A stretch of DNA of 64,000 nucleotides. Source: UBA7803 sp034522075 (GTDB taxonomy: Bacteria; Pseudomonadota; Gammaproteobacteria; Pseudomonadales; Azotimanducaceae). How positions within the stretch are numbered: position 1 is the first letter of the stretch; every line of letters begins with the position of its first letter. This document shows positions 18,251-27,843 of this stretch, one piece after another. Location of the stretch: the NCBI GenBank assembly GCA_034522075.1, contig JAXHLO010000022.1, forward strand, positions 62,001 through 126,000, read 5' to 3'. Made by a program: the position numbers and the translations under genes. The notes under the pieces are model-generated. The model saw only the letters and a program-made list of their open reading frames with translations. It searched no databases and had not been told where the DNA came from.

Positions 18251-18738
18251 CAGCGAAAGTCGGCATCATCATGGGCAGCGAATCGGATCTTCCGGTCATG
18301 GAGGCCGCGGCCGCTGCCTTGACGCAATTCGAAGTTCCCTTCGAGCTGACGGTCGTCAGCGCCCACCGCACTCCCGACAGACTGTTCGAGTACGCGTCGA
18401 ACGCCGCTGAGCGAGGGCTGCAGGTGATCATCGCAGGAGCAGGCGGTGCCGCCCACCTCCCCGGCATGGTGGCCGCCATCACTGTGCTGCCCGTGGTCGG
18501 CGTGCCGATCAGCGCCACTAAACTGCAGGGCGAAGATGCCCTGCTGTCCATTGCCCAGATGCCGGCCGGCGTGCCGGTCGCCACGGTCGCTATCGACAAT
18601 GCCACCAATGCGGGAATTCTTGCGGCCCAGATCCTGTCCGTTGCCGACCCGAGGCTGCGCGATCGGCTGGCCGGCTACAAGCAGGAATTGCGAGACAAGG
18701 TCGCGCTCATGGCAGAGCGGGTCTCGCGCCGCGGCTGA
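18247..18738 (+). CDS. purE: N5-carboxyaminoimidazole ribonucleotide mutase (class I PurE)
   Basis: Converts N5-CAIR made by PurK to CAIR. A 163-residue class I PurE: GIIMGSESDLPVM at the start (substrate phosphate loop), SAHRTPDRLFEYA with the catalytic His, and IAGAGGAAHLPGM. GTG start at 18247 overlaps the purK stop. Length is normal. Confidence 0.95.
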   Translation: MTAKVGIIMGSESDLPVMEAAAAALTQFEVPFELTVVSAHRTPDRLFEYASNAAERGLQVIIAGAGGAAHLPGMVAAITVLPVVGVPISATKLQGEDALLSIAQMPAGVPVATVAIDNATNAGILAAQILSVADPRLRDRLAGYKQELRDKVALMAERVSRRG

Positions 18739-18994
18739 CCTGTGGAATCGGTCTTTCTCGCCAACCTCTCGTCACCAGCGCATCGAGATCGTCATTGAGC
18801 AGACTCTGGAGGGCGTGCGCCCGCTGTTGACCCGTGCCGGCGGCATCTGCCTCGTCACCGACGCGCAATGGCTGCGCCACTGACAGAGGCAGGTATTCAG
18901 CCGAACAAGGGTCAAGCAACAGACAATCCAGCGACCATGGCGGCAATCATCCTTACACAAGCCTCTGCGACGGGCTCTGTGTCAGAATACGCTG
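18739..18994. other. Intergenic stretch after purE
   Basis: A short frame at about 18778-18883 reads like the tail of an unidentified helical protein, but has no start and no partner sequence. No RNA gene or clear terminator seen. Confidence 0.3.
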
Positions 18995-19792
18995 ATGCTC
19001 CGGCAATCCTATCAGCGACTCGCACCGCAGACCTATACACCACCGCAATGGCCGGTAGAGCTCGAGGCCGTCGTGTATCGCCCGCGGGATCGCCAACCGA
19101 TGCCCGCGGTGCTGGTCGTGCACGGCGGCAGCTGGTCGGCTCGTGCGCCTTCCGACATGAACCGGATATGCCGTTATCTCGCCGCCCGCGGTTACGTGGC
19201 AGTCAATGTCGCCTACCGTCTGGCGCCGCAACACTTATTCCCCGCAGCGCTGCGGGATCTCGAGCAGGCGCTGAACTGGATGGTTGCCAACGCCGAGACG
19301 CTGGCAATCGACCCCGCCAGGATCGGCGCCTTCGGCTATTCCGCCGGCGCTCACCTGGCCGCCCTGCTCGCCCTGACCGAATCTGCCGCGGCGCCCCGCA
19401 GCCGGCCGGCACGCGGCTACTCGCTGCGGGCGGTCATCGCCGGCGGCATTCCCGCAGACCTCACGAAATGGCCGCAAAGCCCCGTCGTCAGACGCTTTCT
19501 GGGCGTGTCGTTCCGGGCAGACCCTCAGCTCTGGGTCGAAGCCTCGCCTATAGCCCATGTTTCCGATACCGCCCCACCGTTCCTGCTGTATCACGGCGGC
19601 GCGGACAGGCTGGTGGAGGCCGATCAGTCACGCCGCCTGCATCAGCGGCTCGCCGCACGCGGCGTGCGCGCGGACCTGCACATCGTGCCGTATCACGGAC
19701 ACCTGTCCATGTTTGTGTTGAACCGCTCGGCGTTACGCCGCAGTACCGCGTTTCTCGCAGACACGCTTGGCGGGTGTCTATCGGGTGGCTGA
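18995..19792 (+). CDS. Alpha/beta hydrolase (esterase, HSL/BD-FAE-like)
   Basis: A 265-residue cytosolic serine hydrolase. HGGSW forms the oxyanion hole near residue 44, the nucleophile elbow is GYSAGAH near residue 120, the acid is in LLYHGGADRLVEA near residue 200, and the catalytic His in YHGHLSMF near residue 235. All four elements are in order. Weak ribosome site; start at ATG 18995. Substrate is probably a small acyl ester, not predictable further. Confidence 0.88.
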   Translation: MLRQSYQRLAPQTYTPPQWPVELEAVVYRPRDRQPMPAVLVVHGGSWSARAPSDMNRICRYLAARGYVAVNVAYRLAPQHLFPAALRDLEQALNWMVANAETLAIDPARIGAFGYSAGAHLAALLALTESAAAPRSRPARGYSLRAVIAGGIPADLTKWPQSPVVRRFLGVSFRADPQLWVEASPIAHVSDTAPPFLLYHGGADRLVEADQSRRLHQRLAARGVRADLHIVPYHGHLSMFVLNRSALRRSTAFLADTLGGCLSGG

Positions 19793-19837
19793 GGGCGAGA
19801 AACTCGGCGCACGATTGCTTCACGGTCTCGCTGGCGG

Positions 19838-21004
19838 TCACGCAAACTCCATGGCAAGCCGTTCCAGGCGGCGCTGCTGCGCCCGCAGTTGAGCGACGAC
19901 CTGCCGGGCGTAGTCTTTCATCTCGGCATCCACGCGATCCATTCGTTCAACGACCCGCTGTCTGGTCGTGCTGAGCCAGGTTTCCCGCGCGCGGGACCAG
20001 TCCGCCAGGATCGCGCTGAATGCGTCGTACTCGCGCTCCAATCTGTCGCGAAGGTGCTGCAGGGCCTGGTGATGACCATGAGTCAGCGCCCGCTCAATGC
20101 GCGCTTCCGCTCGTTTGAACTGCATGGTCAAACGCGCCCGCTCGATTTCCACCCAGGGCGTTGTGCGGAGCCGTTGCGTCAGGCCCACCCACGACAAAGC
20201 GCAAATCAGCCACTTGGTCGGATCCCAGTGCCACCAGCGGGTGCCGTTGCGATAGTCGTGAGCGAATCGATGGTGAAAGTTGTGGTAACCCTCGCCATAG
20301 GTGAGCAACGCCAGCAGCGGATGGTCCCTCGAGGTATTGCCGTCGTCGTAGGGTTGCCTGCCCCAGCGGTGCGCCAGCGAATTGATGAAGAACGTTACAT
20401 GATGATTGACGACGAGGCGCAGCAGCCCAGCCAGCAGCACGGTGCCCCAGAGATCGCCGGACAACCAGCCTACAGCGGCTGGCAGGGCGATATTCATGGT
20501 TAGAACGATGGCCACATAGTGATCATGCTGGAATACGACGACCGGATCTCGCTGCAGGTCTCTGACGTGCTTGAAATCCGCCACGGCTGCGGGATATTGC
20601 CGCAGCATCCAGCCGATGTGCGAATACCAGAACCCGCGCCGCGCTGAGTAAGGATCTGCCTCCTCATCGTCGACGAAGCGGTGATGGGGCCGATGCCCCG
20701 CCGACCAGACCAGAATGCTGTTCTGAATGGCCATCGCTCCGAACAGCATGAAAAAGACTCTTACTGCCCAGTGCGCTTCATAGGTACGATGAGCCCACAA
20801 GCGATGATAGCCGGCCGTGATGGACAACCCGGACGCCACGAGGAAAATCGCGAACCAGACCCAGCTTGCTGTGCTGTAACCCACGGCAACGCCGTAAAGC
20901 GGCACCAGCAGGAGCGCGGCAGCAAAGGTTCCGGTGAGAACCACGGCCGGGACCCAGTCGATGGGCGGAAGCGGATTTCTGATCTTCATATCACCGGCAA
21001 GCAT
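19838..21004 (-). CDS. Acyl-CoA/fatty acid desaturase (delta-9 type)
   Basis: Membrane di-iron desaturase of 388 residues introducing a double bond in acyl chains. The three His boxes are present: HRLWAHR near residue 68, HRPHH near residue 105, and HNFHH near residue 240. Four membrane helices flank them. The C-terminal 110 residues form an extra long charged coiled coil (EIERARLTMQFKRAEARIE onward), longer than typical bacterial desaturases. Divergent from fadE, with only 51 bp between starts, so the two lipid genes may share a control region. Confidence 0.92.
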   Translation of the reverse strand: MLAGDMKIRNPLPPIDWVPAVVLTGTFAAALLLVPLYGVAVGYSTASWVWFAIFLVASGLSITAGYHRLWAHRTYEAHWAVRVFFMLFGAMAIQNSILVWSAGHRPHHRFVDDEEADPYSARRGFWYSHIGWMLRQYPAAVADFKHVRDLQRDPVVVFQHDHYVAIVLTMNIALPAAVGWLSGDLWGTVLLAGLLRLVVNHHVTFFINSLAHRWGRQPYDDGNTSRDHPLLALLTYGEGYHNFHHRFAHDYRNGTRWWHWDPTKWLICALSWVGLTQRLRTTPWVEIERARLTMQFKRAEARIERALTHGHHQALQHLRDRLEREYDAFSAILADWSRARETWLSTTRQRVVERMDRVDAEMKDYARQVVAQLRAQQRRLERLAMEFA

Positions 21005-21055
21005 AGTTGAGAATGTCCTCGTGTTCGAGGCCGGGCCAACCCGCAGGAGACTCGT

Positions 21056-23557
21056 ATGAGCGTTCTACTTTTCCTGATCGCAGCCCTGGTGCTGATCTAC
21101 TCAGCTACCGGCGGCGGCACCGCAGCGGTCGTACTGACCGCCGCGGCGATCATCGGCGCCTGGCTCGACGGCTGGCACATGGCGAGCCTCGCCGCCGGCG
21201 GCGCGCTGCTCGCCGCCGGCTTCGTGCTGCTGCAGGCAAGCCCGTTGCGTCGCAATCTGCTCAGCCGGCCCCTGCTCGGCTGGGTGCAAGGGCGGCTGCC
21301 GACGCTGTCGGATACCGAGGCGGAGGCACTCAAGAGCGGCAGTGTCGACTGGGACGGTGAACTCTTTTCCGGGCAGCCTGACTGGGCAAAACTGCTCGAT
21401 GCCAGAGCCGCTTCACTCAGCAGCGAAGAGCAGGCGTTCCTCGACGGTCCGGTCGACCAGCTGTGTGCCATGCTCGACGACTGGAAGATTACCCACGAGC
21501 ATTACGATCTGCCCGCCGAAGTCTGGACGTTCATTCGCGAGAACGGCTTTTTCGGGCTCATGATCCCGCAGGCACACGGCGGCAAGGGATTTTCCCACAC
21601 CGCCCATTCCGAAATCGTCATGAAGATCTCGACGCGAAGCTCGTCCGCCGCGGTGACCGTGATGGTTCCGAACTCGCTCGGCCCGGGCGAACTGCTGATG
21701 GAATACGGCACCGAAGCCCAAAAGCAGCACTATCTGCCGCGGCTCGCCCGCGGCGAGGAGGTCCCCTGCTTCGCCCTGACCTCGCCGGTAGCCGGCTCCG
21801 ATGCCGGCGCCATCCCGGACAAAGGCATCGTCTGCAGGGGCCAGTGGGAGGGCCACGAGGTCCTTGGTCTGAAGCTGACCTGGAACAAGCGCTATATCAC
21901 CCTCGCTCCGGTGGCGACGCTCATCGGGCTCGCCGTCAAAGTCTACGACCCCGATCGGCTGCTCGGCGACGACGAGCTGATTGGCGTCACCTGCGTGCTG
22001 GTGCCCCGCGACCTCGACGGCGTGAACGCCGGCCCGCGCCATCTGCCGATGAACACCCCGTTCATGAATGGCCCCACCTGGGGCACTGACGTGTTCATTC
22101 CGCTCGACCAGGTCATCGGCGGCCGTGACATGCTTGGCCGCGGCTGGAAGATGCTGCTCGAGAGTCTCTCGATCGGGCGCTCGATCTCACTGCCCGCCAT
22201 GGGCACTGGTGCCGGCAAGGTCGCGAGCCTGGCAACAGGCTCGTACACCCTGGTGCGAGAGCAGTTCGGACGCTCTATCAGCCAGTTCGAAGGCGTCCAG
22301 GAGGCTCTCGAACCCATCGCCGGCTACACCTACATGATGGACGCCGCCCGCCTGCTCACCACCGGCATGCTCGACCGGGGCGTGCGCCCATCGGTGCCGT
22401 CGGCGGTGCTCAAATACCGCAACACCGATCTGATGCGGGAAGTGATCAATCACGCCATGGATGTGATCGCGGGCCGCGGCGTGATCACCGGGCCGAGAAA
22501 CTTCCTCGCCCGGGCCTATCAGGCGGTGCCGATCGGAATAACCGTCGAAGGCGCCAACATCGTCACCCGCAGCCTGATGATCTTCGGTCAGGGGGCCATT
22601 CGCTGCCATCCCTACATCGTCGATGAGATCGAGGCGGCGGGCATGACAGATGCGCGGGAAGCCGTCAGGAAGTTCGATGGTGTCTTCTATCGCCACCTCG
22701 CGCACACTACCCGCAACGCGCTGCGCGCTTTTGTTCTGGGGCTGACGCGCGGACGTGGCGAACGGGTACCCCACGCCGGCAACCTCGAACGCTATTATCG
22801 GCAGCTCGCACGCTTCTCCGCGGCGTTCTCGCTGCTGACCGACGTCACACTGATGACCATCGGCGGCGGTCTCAAGGCACGCCAGCGCCTTTCCGGGCGC
22901 ATGGCCGATTGCCTGATCCATCTCTACTACGCCACCGCCGTCATCAAGCAATGGCACGATGAGGGCTACCCGGAAGATCAGCAGCCACTGGTCGAGTGGG
23001 CACAGCAGACGAGCCTGCGCGATGCCCAGACCGCCCTGCGCTCGCTGATCATCCATTTCCCAGTCCCGGCGCTGCGCTGGCCATTGCGGCTGCTGGTATT
23101 CCCACTCGGCGCCACCGGTCTCAACGGCCCCGACGATTCCCTCGGAGCCCGAGTAGCCGCCACCATTGTCGAAGATACCCCCGTCCGCCAGCGGGTCAGC
23201 CGCGGGTGTTACGTCACCACCGATCCCGACGATTCGCTCGGACGCGTGCTCGATGCCTACCGTCTCGCCAACGACACCCGCGAGTTGCGCATGCGCCTGC
23301 ACCAGGCCATGCGCGAACGGGACGAAAACGAGCTGGGACGAATCGATCGGCTGATGGGCCATGAGCGCCGGGAGCTCGTGGATTGGGCCTGTGAACAAGG
23401 CATAATTAAAGAGGCGGAATGCGGCCTGCTGCTCGAAGCCCTGGTCTCCCTGTACGACGCAATCCGGGTGGACGCGTTCGACGCGGAAGGCATCAGGGAA
23501 CTCGCCGAGGTTTCACACGGCAAGCGTCGTACGGTGGAGCGGCCGGAGCCGCTCTAG
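21056..23557 (+). CDS. fadE: Acyl-CoA dehydrogenase, long FadE type
   Basis: An 833-residue enzyme for the first oxidation step of beta-oxidation. Two membrane helices at the N-terminus anchor it; the acyl-CoA dehydrogenase core follows with FALTSPVAGSDAGAIPD, KRYITLAPVA, FGRSISQFEGVQEAL and ITVEGANIVTRSLM with its catalytic-base region, and the C-terminal DUF1974-type domain completes the FadE layout. Length is close to E. coli FadE. ATG at 21056 with AGGAG. A GAGCGGC/GCCGCTC hairpin at 23537-23554 overlaps the stop and may terminate transcription. Confidence 0.95.
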   Translation: MSVLLFLIAALVLIYSATGGGTAAVVLTAAAIIGAWLDGWHMASLAAGGALLAAGFVLLQASPLRRNLLSRPLLGWVQGRLPTLSDTEAEALKSGSVDWDGELFSGQPDWAKLLDARAASLSSEEQAFLDGPVDQLCAMLDDWKITHEHYDLPAEVWTFIRENGFFGLMIPQAHGGKGFSHTAHSEIVMKISTRSSSAAVTVMVPNSLGPGELLMEYGTEAQKQHYLPRLARGEEVPCFALTSPVAGSDAGAIPDKGIVCRGQWEGHEVLGLKLTWNKRYITLAPVATLIGLAVKVYDPDRLLGDDELIGVTCVLVPRDLDGVNAGPRHLPMNTPFMNGPTWGTDVFIPLDQVIGGRDMLGRGWKMLLESLSIGRSISLPAMGTGAGKVASLATGSYTLVREQFGRSISQFEGVQEALEPIAGYTYMMDAARLLTTGMLDRGVRPSVPSAVLKYRNTDLMREVINHAMDVIAGRGVITGPRNFLARAYQAVPIGITVEGANIVTRSLMIFGQGAIRCHPYIVDEIEAAGMTDAREAVRKFDGVFYRHLAHTTRNALRAFVLGLTRGRGERVPHAGNLERYYRQLARFSAAFSLLTDVTLMTIGGGLKARQRLSGRMADCLIHLYYATAVIKQWHDEGYPEDQQPLVEWAQQTSLRDAQTALRSLIIHFPVPALRWPLRLLVFPLGATGLNGPDDSLGARVAATIVEDTPVRQRVSRGCYVTTDPDDSLGRVLDAYRLANDTRELRMRLHQAMRERDENELGRIDRLMGHERRELVDWACEQGIIKEAECGLLLEALVSLYDAIRVDAFDAEGIRELAEVSHGKRRTVERPEPL

Positions 23558-23689
23558 CCAGCGGCATGTCAGGGGTGAACCGCAGCTCAGGACGATGGTG
23601 GGGCTGGCCGGATAATACACTTGGTGGTAGCTTCGCCTGCAAAGGGTGCACACGCTGGCACACCGGACGCATCCTCCAGGGAGAAGACC

Positions 23690-24118
23690 ATGCAGAACCG
23701 AAACCGCCTTTCCCTCCGCCTGCTCGCCACGCTTATGCCCACACTGGTACTCATGAGCCCGGCAGTCAATGCCGAATCCGATCAGCCAGCCTATGATGGA
23801 ACCGATCTGTACCTCAACAACTGCGCGAACTGTCATGGCGTATACGGAGAGGGGGACGGTATCGTCACCCCCACCCTATCGACGGTCCTGCTCGACCTGC
23901 GCTATCTGAGCGCCCGCAACGACGGCACTTTCCCTCGCGACTTCGTCACCGACATCATCGACGGACGCGCCACTCGCGCCACCCACGGCCCGGAGGGTAT
24001 GCCGGTGTGGGCCGCTGAGTTCTCCCGCCAGGAGGGTTTCGACGAACAGGCCGAAGCACGGGTCACGGCAAAGATTGACGCCCTGGTCAATTTCCTGGAG
24101 CAGATTCAGCGGCAATGA
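23690..24118 (+). CDS. Periplasmic c-type cytochrome
   Basis: A 142-residue monohaem cytochrome: signal peptide ending near VNA, haem-binding NCANCHG near residue 45 and a possible axial Met in GPEGMPVWAAEF. ATG at 23690 with GGGAGAAG upstream. Likely an electron carrier in the periplasm; no oxidase partner is adjacent. It converges on the ATP-grasp gene. Confidence 0.9.
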   Translation: MQNRNRLSLRLLATLMPTLVLMSPAVNAESDQPAYDGTDLYLNNCANCHGVYGEGDGIVTPTLSTVLLDLRYLSARNDGTFPRDFVTDIIDGRATRATHGPEGMPVWAAEFSRQEGFDEQAEARVTAKIDALVNFLEQIQRQ

Positions 24119-24134
24119 CTCGCCATTGCCGCTG
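24107..24134. terminator. Bidirectional hairpin between cytochrome and ATP-grasp genes
   Basis: CAGCGGCAATG and CATTGCCGCTG make a perfect 11-bp stem around ACTCGC, overlapping the cytochrome stop codon and lying just past the convergent ATP-grasp gene. Confidence 0.6.
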
Positions 24135-24160
24135 CATGCCCCGGCCCCCGGGTGGCAACC

Positions 24161-25540
24161 CTAAACGTAAAAGTCCAGCTCTTCCAGTGACTTGAGCAGG
24201 TCGCGCATTTTGATCGGATCGTCGCCGAAGAAGAATACAAGACCCCAGTGCGTGCCGAATGCGGAGCGGTCCGGCACCGTTTCCTCTGCCGGTTCAGGGA
24301 GCTCGTGCGACTCGAAATAGGGATGGTCGACACACTCGGGCGGCAGTTGCAGCTTACTGACGACCCGACGACGCGGGTAGACGCCGAAACAACCGGCGTA
24401 GCCGTGCGCGTCGACCACTTCATCGGGAAAGAACGCTCTGACTTCCTGTTTCGTGGTCTTCGGATCGAATACCAGCATTGACGCCTGGTAAGCGCTGAAG
24501 CCATAGGCGCGCTCGATGAGCTCAAAGGCTTTGAATCCGGGCGGCCGGTAGGCTACTTCGCCGAAGTACATCTCGCCGTCTGCGGTCACGAAGTACTCGG
24601 GGTGAATCAGGCCGAATTGAATGTCGAAGGTCTTGATGAGCTTCTCGACCTGCTGTGTAATCGCATTCCGCCAGCTCTCAAGCTCTTTGGTGGCCGGAAC
24701 GAACACCGAGTACCCGAGGGTGACGTATTCCGAAATGTTCAGAAACTGGATCTTGCCATTGTGAATCCAGGCTTCAACGGCGAATTCCCATCCGCTGAGA
24801 TGGCTCTCCATGAGCAGGGGATACTCTTCATCCGGAATCAGGTCGATCTCTTCCATGGTCCGGATCATCCGGTGGCCGAGACAGCCCGCTTTGTCGAAGG
24901 CCTTGACGTGAATCGGGTCGTCGGGGTCGCCCTCAAGCTTCAGCAGCGTCTGGTTGACGCGTTTCATGAAGCGCACGATGTCGTCCTTCTCGTGCGCCTC
25001 TTCGAAGATGCCGACCCGGATGCCGCCGAGCTGCGCGCGCCGCTTCATCAGAGCTTTGTCGCGGAAGAGGATGGACTGGCCATACATGCGGGGGTTGTCC
25101 AGAAGAACAGAGTTGATCGCGCCCGACCATTCCACCGTTTCTTCAAACAGGGGAATGGCTACATCGACGCCACGCTCTTTAAGGACTTCGGCGATCTCCA
25201 TGGAGCGATCGTTCAGGCGCACGAAATCCCAGGGGATGAACGGAATTTTGTTGGCTTCGCAGAAGTCTGCGGCCCATTCCGGAGCAACGACCACGTAGCG
25301 CCGATCAAACTTCTGTGCCGCCTTGATCGCATTGAGGCTCCAGCCCAGAAGTGCAATGAAGCCTTTTGAGGGATCCTTTTCCCGTTCCGTGCCTTTGGTG
25401 GAATCGAGCGTGGGGTCGACCCAGGACGCCAGGTTCGGATCCATGGCACCGGCACCCGACTGCTCAGGCTGACGCTCAGCTGCCTTGGCTGGCATATCTG
25501 AAGAGGATTTAGTGGGTTGGCTTGACTCTGATGTCGACAT
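24161..25540 (-). CDS. ATP-grasp ligase
   Basis: A 459-residue cytosolic ATP-grasp enzyme, expected to join a carboxylate to an amine or similar nucleophile through an acyl phosphate. The first 50 residues are a Ser/Pro/Gln-rich, probably disordered, leader. A pre-ATP-grasp Rossmann-like region follows, then the grasp core: FRDKALMKRRAQLGG (ATP lysine region), YPLLMESHLSGWEFAVEAW, and the metal-binding GEVAYRPPGFKAFELIE. ATG at 25540 with AAGGAG. Downstream-most gene of a three-gene minus-strand group with a papain-like protein and a Gly-rich exported protein. Substrate unknown. Confidence 0.85.
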   Translation of the reverse strand: MSTSESSQPTKSSSDMPAKAAERQPEQSGAGAMDPNLASWVDPTLDSTKGTEREKDPSKGFIALLGWSLNAIKAAQKFDRRYVVVAPEWAADFCEANKIPFIPWDFVRLNDRSMEIAEVLKERGVDVAIPLFEETVEWSGAINSVLLDNPRMYGQSILFRDKALMKRRAQLGGIRVGIFEEAHEKDDIVRFMKRVNQTLLKLEGDPDDPIHVKAFDKAGCLGHRMIRTMEEIDLIPDEEYPLLMESHLSGWEFAVEAWIHNGKIQFLNISEYVTLGYSVFVPATKELESWRNAITQQVEKLIKTFDIQFGLIHPEYFVTADGEMYFGEVAYRPPGFKAFELIERAYGFSAYQASMLVFDPKTTKQEVRAFFPDEVVDAHGYAGCFGVYPRRRVVSKLQLPPECVDHPYFESHELPEPAEETVPDRSAFGTHWGLVFFFGDDPIKMRDLLKSLEELDFYV

Positions 25541-25730
25541 AATTGAAGGCTCCTTGTCGTCGTCCGCATGGCTTTGGTAGTGCGTTCACCAAGCACTCCA
25601 GCGACGCTGCTTTATGTCGTTCATCTATCGTCGCTGACGATGCACACCATCTTCGTTTGAGAGTCAGTATACAGCATATCTGTTCGGAAGACAGACGAAG
25701 CCATGCGCAGCAGAACGCCCCCGTCAGAGT

Positions 25731-27704
25731 TCAGCGCTTTGCCGCCCAACTGCCGCGCGCAAGCTTCACTACGGTGCTGACGTCTTCAGCCGGCACATCT
25801 TCTGGCGCACCTATCTCGAGCGGATCGTAGTGGAACACATAGAGCCGCGATACGAATTCAGCGACAGGCAGAGATGCCTCGCCATAGAGCTCACCATGGC
25901 CGTGTGTCGACGTTATGATCCCCTGGCCCCAGTTCTGACCACTGTCGTTATTGGGATTGAAAAAATAGACCCGCATGCGGCTCCCGGGGTCGAGTGCAAG
26001 ACGCTGGATAGTGATGGCGTGCCAGCCAAGAAACCGGCTCGAACTGTCGGTGACGGCGATACCGGCAGGCTGCGGGCTGATAACGGGCAGATTGCCATTG
26101 TAATAGGGGTGATAGCTGGCATAGAAATCTCTGACAAAGCCATCGAAGTCCTTCAGGCCGCCCGTGTAAACATCGACCGCAATGCGAAACCCCAGCCCGA
26201 CGTGATCGCCGTGGAACTCGGCATTGACCCACTTGTGAGGATCTTCGCCGCGTCCCACGCTGCGGCGGCCCATCTCATAGTAGATACGATCGAGATGGGG
26301 CACGGTAATCAGGGACACGGCATCCACATCGACCGGCGGCTCGGTCGCGAGGCCGGCGCTCAGCACGCTGGAGGAAATGCTCGACCCTTCGAAGCGCATG
26401 ACGACTTCATCGTCCCGTGCGGCCCAGGCGATGATACGCAGCAAGACATCGGGCTCATTGTAAGCCCACATCGAGATGGCGCGGGTCGACTGGCAGGTCG
26501 GGTAATTGCCCTGGCCGACGCCCAGCGGAAGTCCGAGCACATTGATCACGTCGGCCAGAAGATAGCACTCAGGAGAACGGACGGTTCCGAACACTTCGGT
26601 AATCTTGTTCGCCGCCACAGCGCACAGCGGAAGCCTGATCTGGCGCCACAGCGATGGGGCCACCGGCGGCGAGAAAAGAACGCCTCGTTCGAGCAGCATA
26701 GCCAACCCATAGGCGGCCTGGCTGGTTTCGGGGAATACCGCTTCATCGATCAATCGGTGTATCAGCGCGGGATAGCAATCAAACGCTTCCGCTCCAGTGT
26801 GGCTCAGACCGAGCGCGGTGGGAATCAGTTCGTTCCAGCGGGTACGAAGGTGATGAATCAGAACCGGCAGATAGGGCGAAACAAGCCCGGTTCGGTGCAT
26901 GGCCTGGGCAAAGGCAATGGCCTCCTGCAGCAGCGTGGCGTCATCCATCACCGCAAGACGCTCACGGTATATCTCGAACCCCGGATCCTCACGACAGCCC
27001 TCGCTCGGACTGAAAACCGAAGTGACCAACTCCTGCGCATCCGCCCCGGCTTCGCCTTCCAGCACATCCGGGCGGCTCATGCAGCCGGCGATCTGGGTCA
27101 CCATGTGCTTGATACCGTTCACCTGAACGGGACGCTGCTCAAGAATCCGCCAGACTTCAGCCACCAGATTCTCGAGCAGGTTCTCATAGCCCAGATGCTC
27201 GAGCAGATAGCGGTACAGGTTCTGAACGGCATAGCCGAGACGGTCTGGCCGTAGTCGATCCGCCTCCTGCAGCTCGCCCACCACGAGATCCAGGTTCATC
27301 GCCATGACCTGAGCGAGGAAGTGCTGGGCATACTCGGCTGACAGGCTCGCGTGGGTGTAGTCTCCCTTGGCAACCGCGAGGATGCGAATCTCACTCAGAA
27401 TTTCGACCTGTGAGGCGACCACCTCACCGTAACGTACGGTTCGTGCGGCGAATGCGGGGACCAGGGTTTGAGGGTAGTCCCAGTCACTGCCGCGAAAGAG
27501 GCCGGCATTCTCGAACGCAGGCACGCGCAGGTAGAGCTCACTGATTCCACCCGGCTCGAGCATCAGCGCCTGTGCCGGCTCGAGCACATCGAAAATTGCC
27601 GATACACCGCCATCGGCGTTGTCCGCGGCGAGCCGGTTGATGGCGCTATCGATTCGCTGCGTCAGTGTGCTCAGAATGTCGGGCTCATGTCCGTGAACGC
27701 TCAT
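25731..27704 (-). CDS. 657-aa protein of unknown family with papain-like Cys/His/Asn pattern
   Basis: A large soluble protein that I do not recognise by family. The N-terminal 380 residues are helical. In the last 260 residues Cys404 (GNYPTCQSTRAI) opens a helix, His562 sits in FLGWHAITIQ and Asn583 in YFFNPNNDSG followed by NWGQG, the order and spacing of a papain-like catalytic triad. No signal peptide or membrane helix. ATG at 27704 with AGGAGGAG. It lies between the Gly-rich exported protein and the ATP-grasp gene, all on the minus strand with gaps of 139 and 190 bp, and may cleave or modify a product of one of them; that is inference. Confidence 0.7.
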   Translation of the reverse strand: MSVHGHEPDILSTLTQRIDSAINRLAADNADGGVSAIFDVLEPAQALMLEPGGISELYLRVPAFENAGLFRGSDWDYPQTLVPAFAARTVRYGEVVASQVEILSEIRILAVAKGDYTHASLSAEYAQHFLAQVMAMNLDLVVGELQEADRLRPDRLGYAVQNLYRYLLEHLGYENLLENLVAEVWRILEQRPVQVNGIKHMVTQIAGCMSRPDVLEGEAGADAQELVTSVFSPSEGCREDPGFEIYRERLAVMDDATLLQEAIAFAQAMHRTGLVSPYLPVLIHHLRTRWNELIPTALGLSHTGAEAFDCYPALIHRLIDEAVFPETSQAAYGLAMLLERGVLFSPPVAPSLWRQIRLPLCAVAANKITEVFGTVRSPECYLLADVINVLGLPLGVGQGNYPTCQSTRAISMWAYNEPDVLLRIIAWAARDDEVVMRFEGSSISSSVLSAGLATEPPVDVDAVSLITVPHLDRIYYEMGRRSVGRGEDPHKWVNAEFHGDHVGLGFRIAVDVYTGGLKDFDGFVRDFYASYHPYYNGNLPVISPQPAGIAVTDSSSRFLGWHAITIQRLALDPGSRMRVYFFNPNNDSGQNWGQGIITSTHGHGELYGEASLPVAEFVSRLYVFHYDPLEIGAPEDVPAEDVSTVVKLARGSWAAKR

Positions 27705-27843
27705 GTGCTCCTCCTGGATCGTGCCAGGTTTTCAGTGATGCAGGGGCAGTCTAGGGGGTTAGTTGGGCGCCGTCATTCGTGGCGGAGAGGGAGGCGTAAG
27801 GGATAGTCGACTGCCTTCGGCGTACTCCATCGCGCTCTTTTTT

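Noticed and set aside
22187..23398. 403-aa minus-strand frame
   Set aside because: Antisense of fadE; no family signal.
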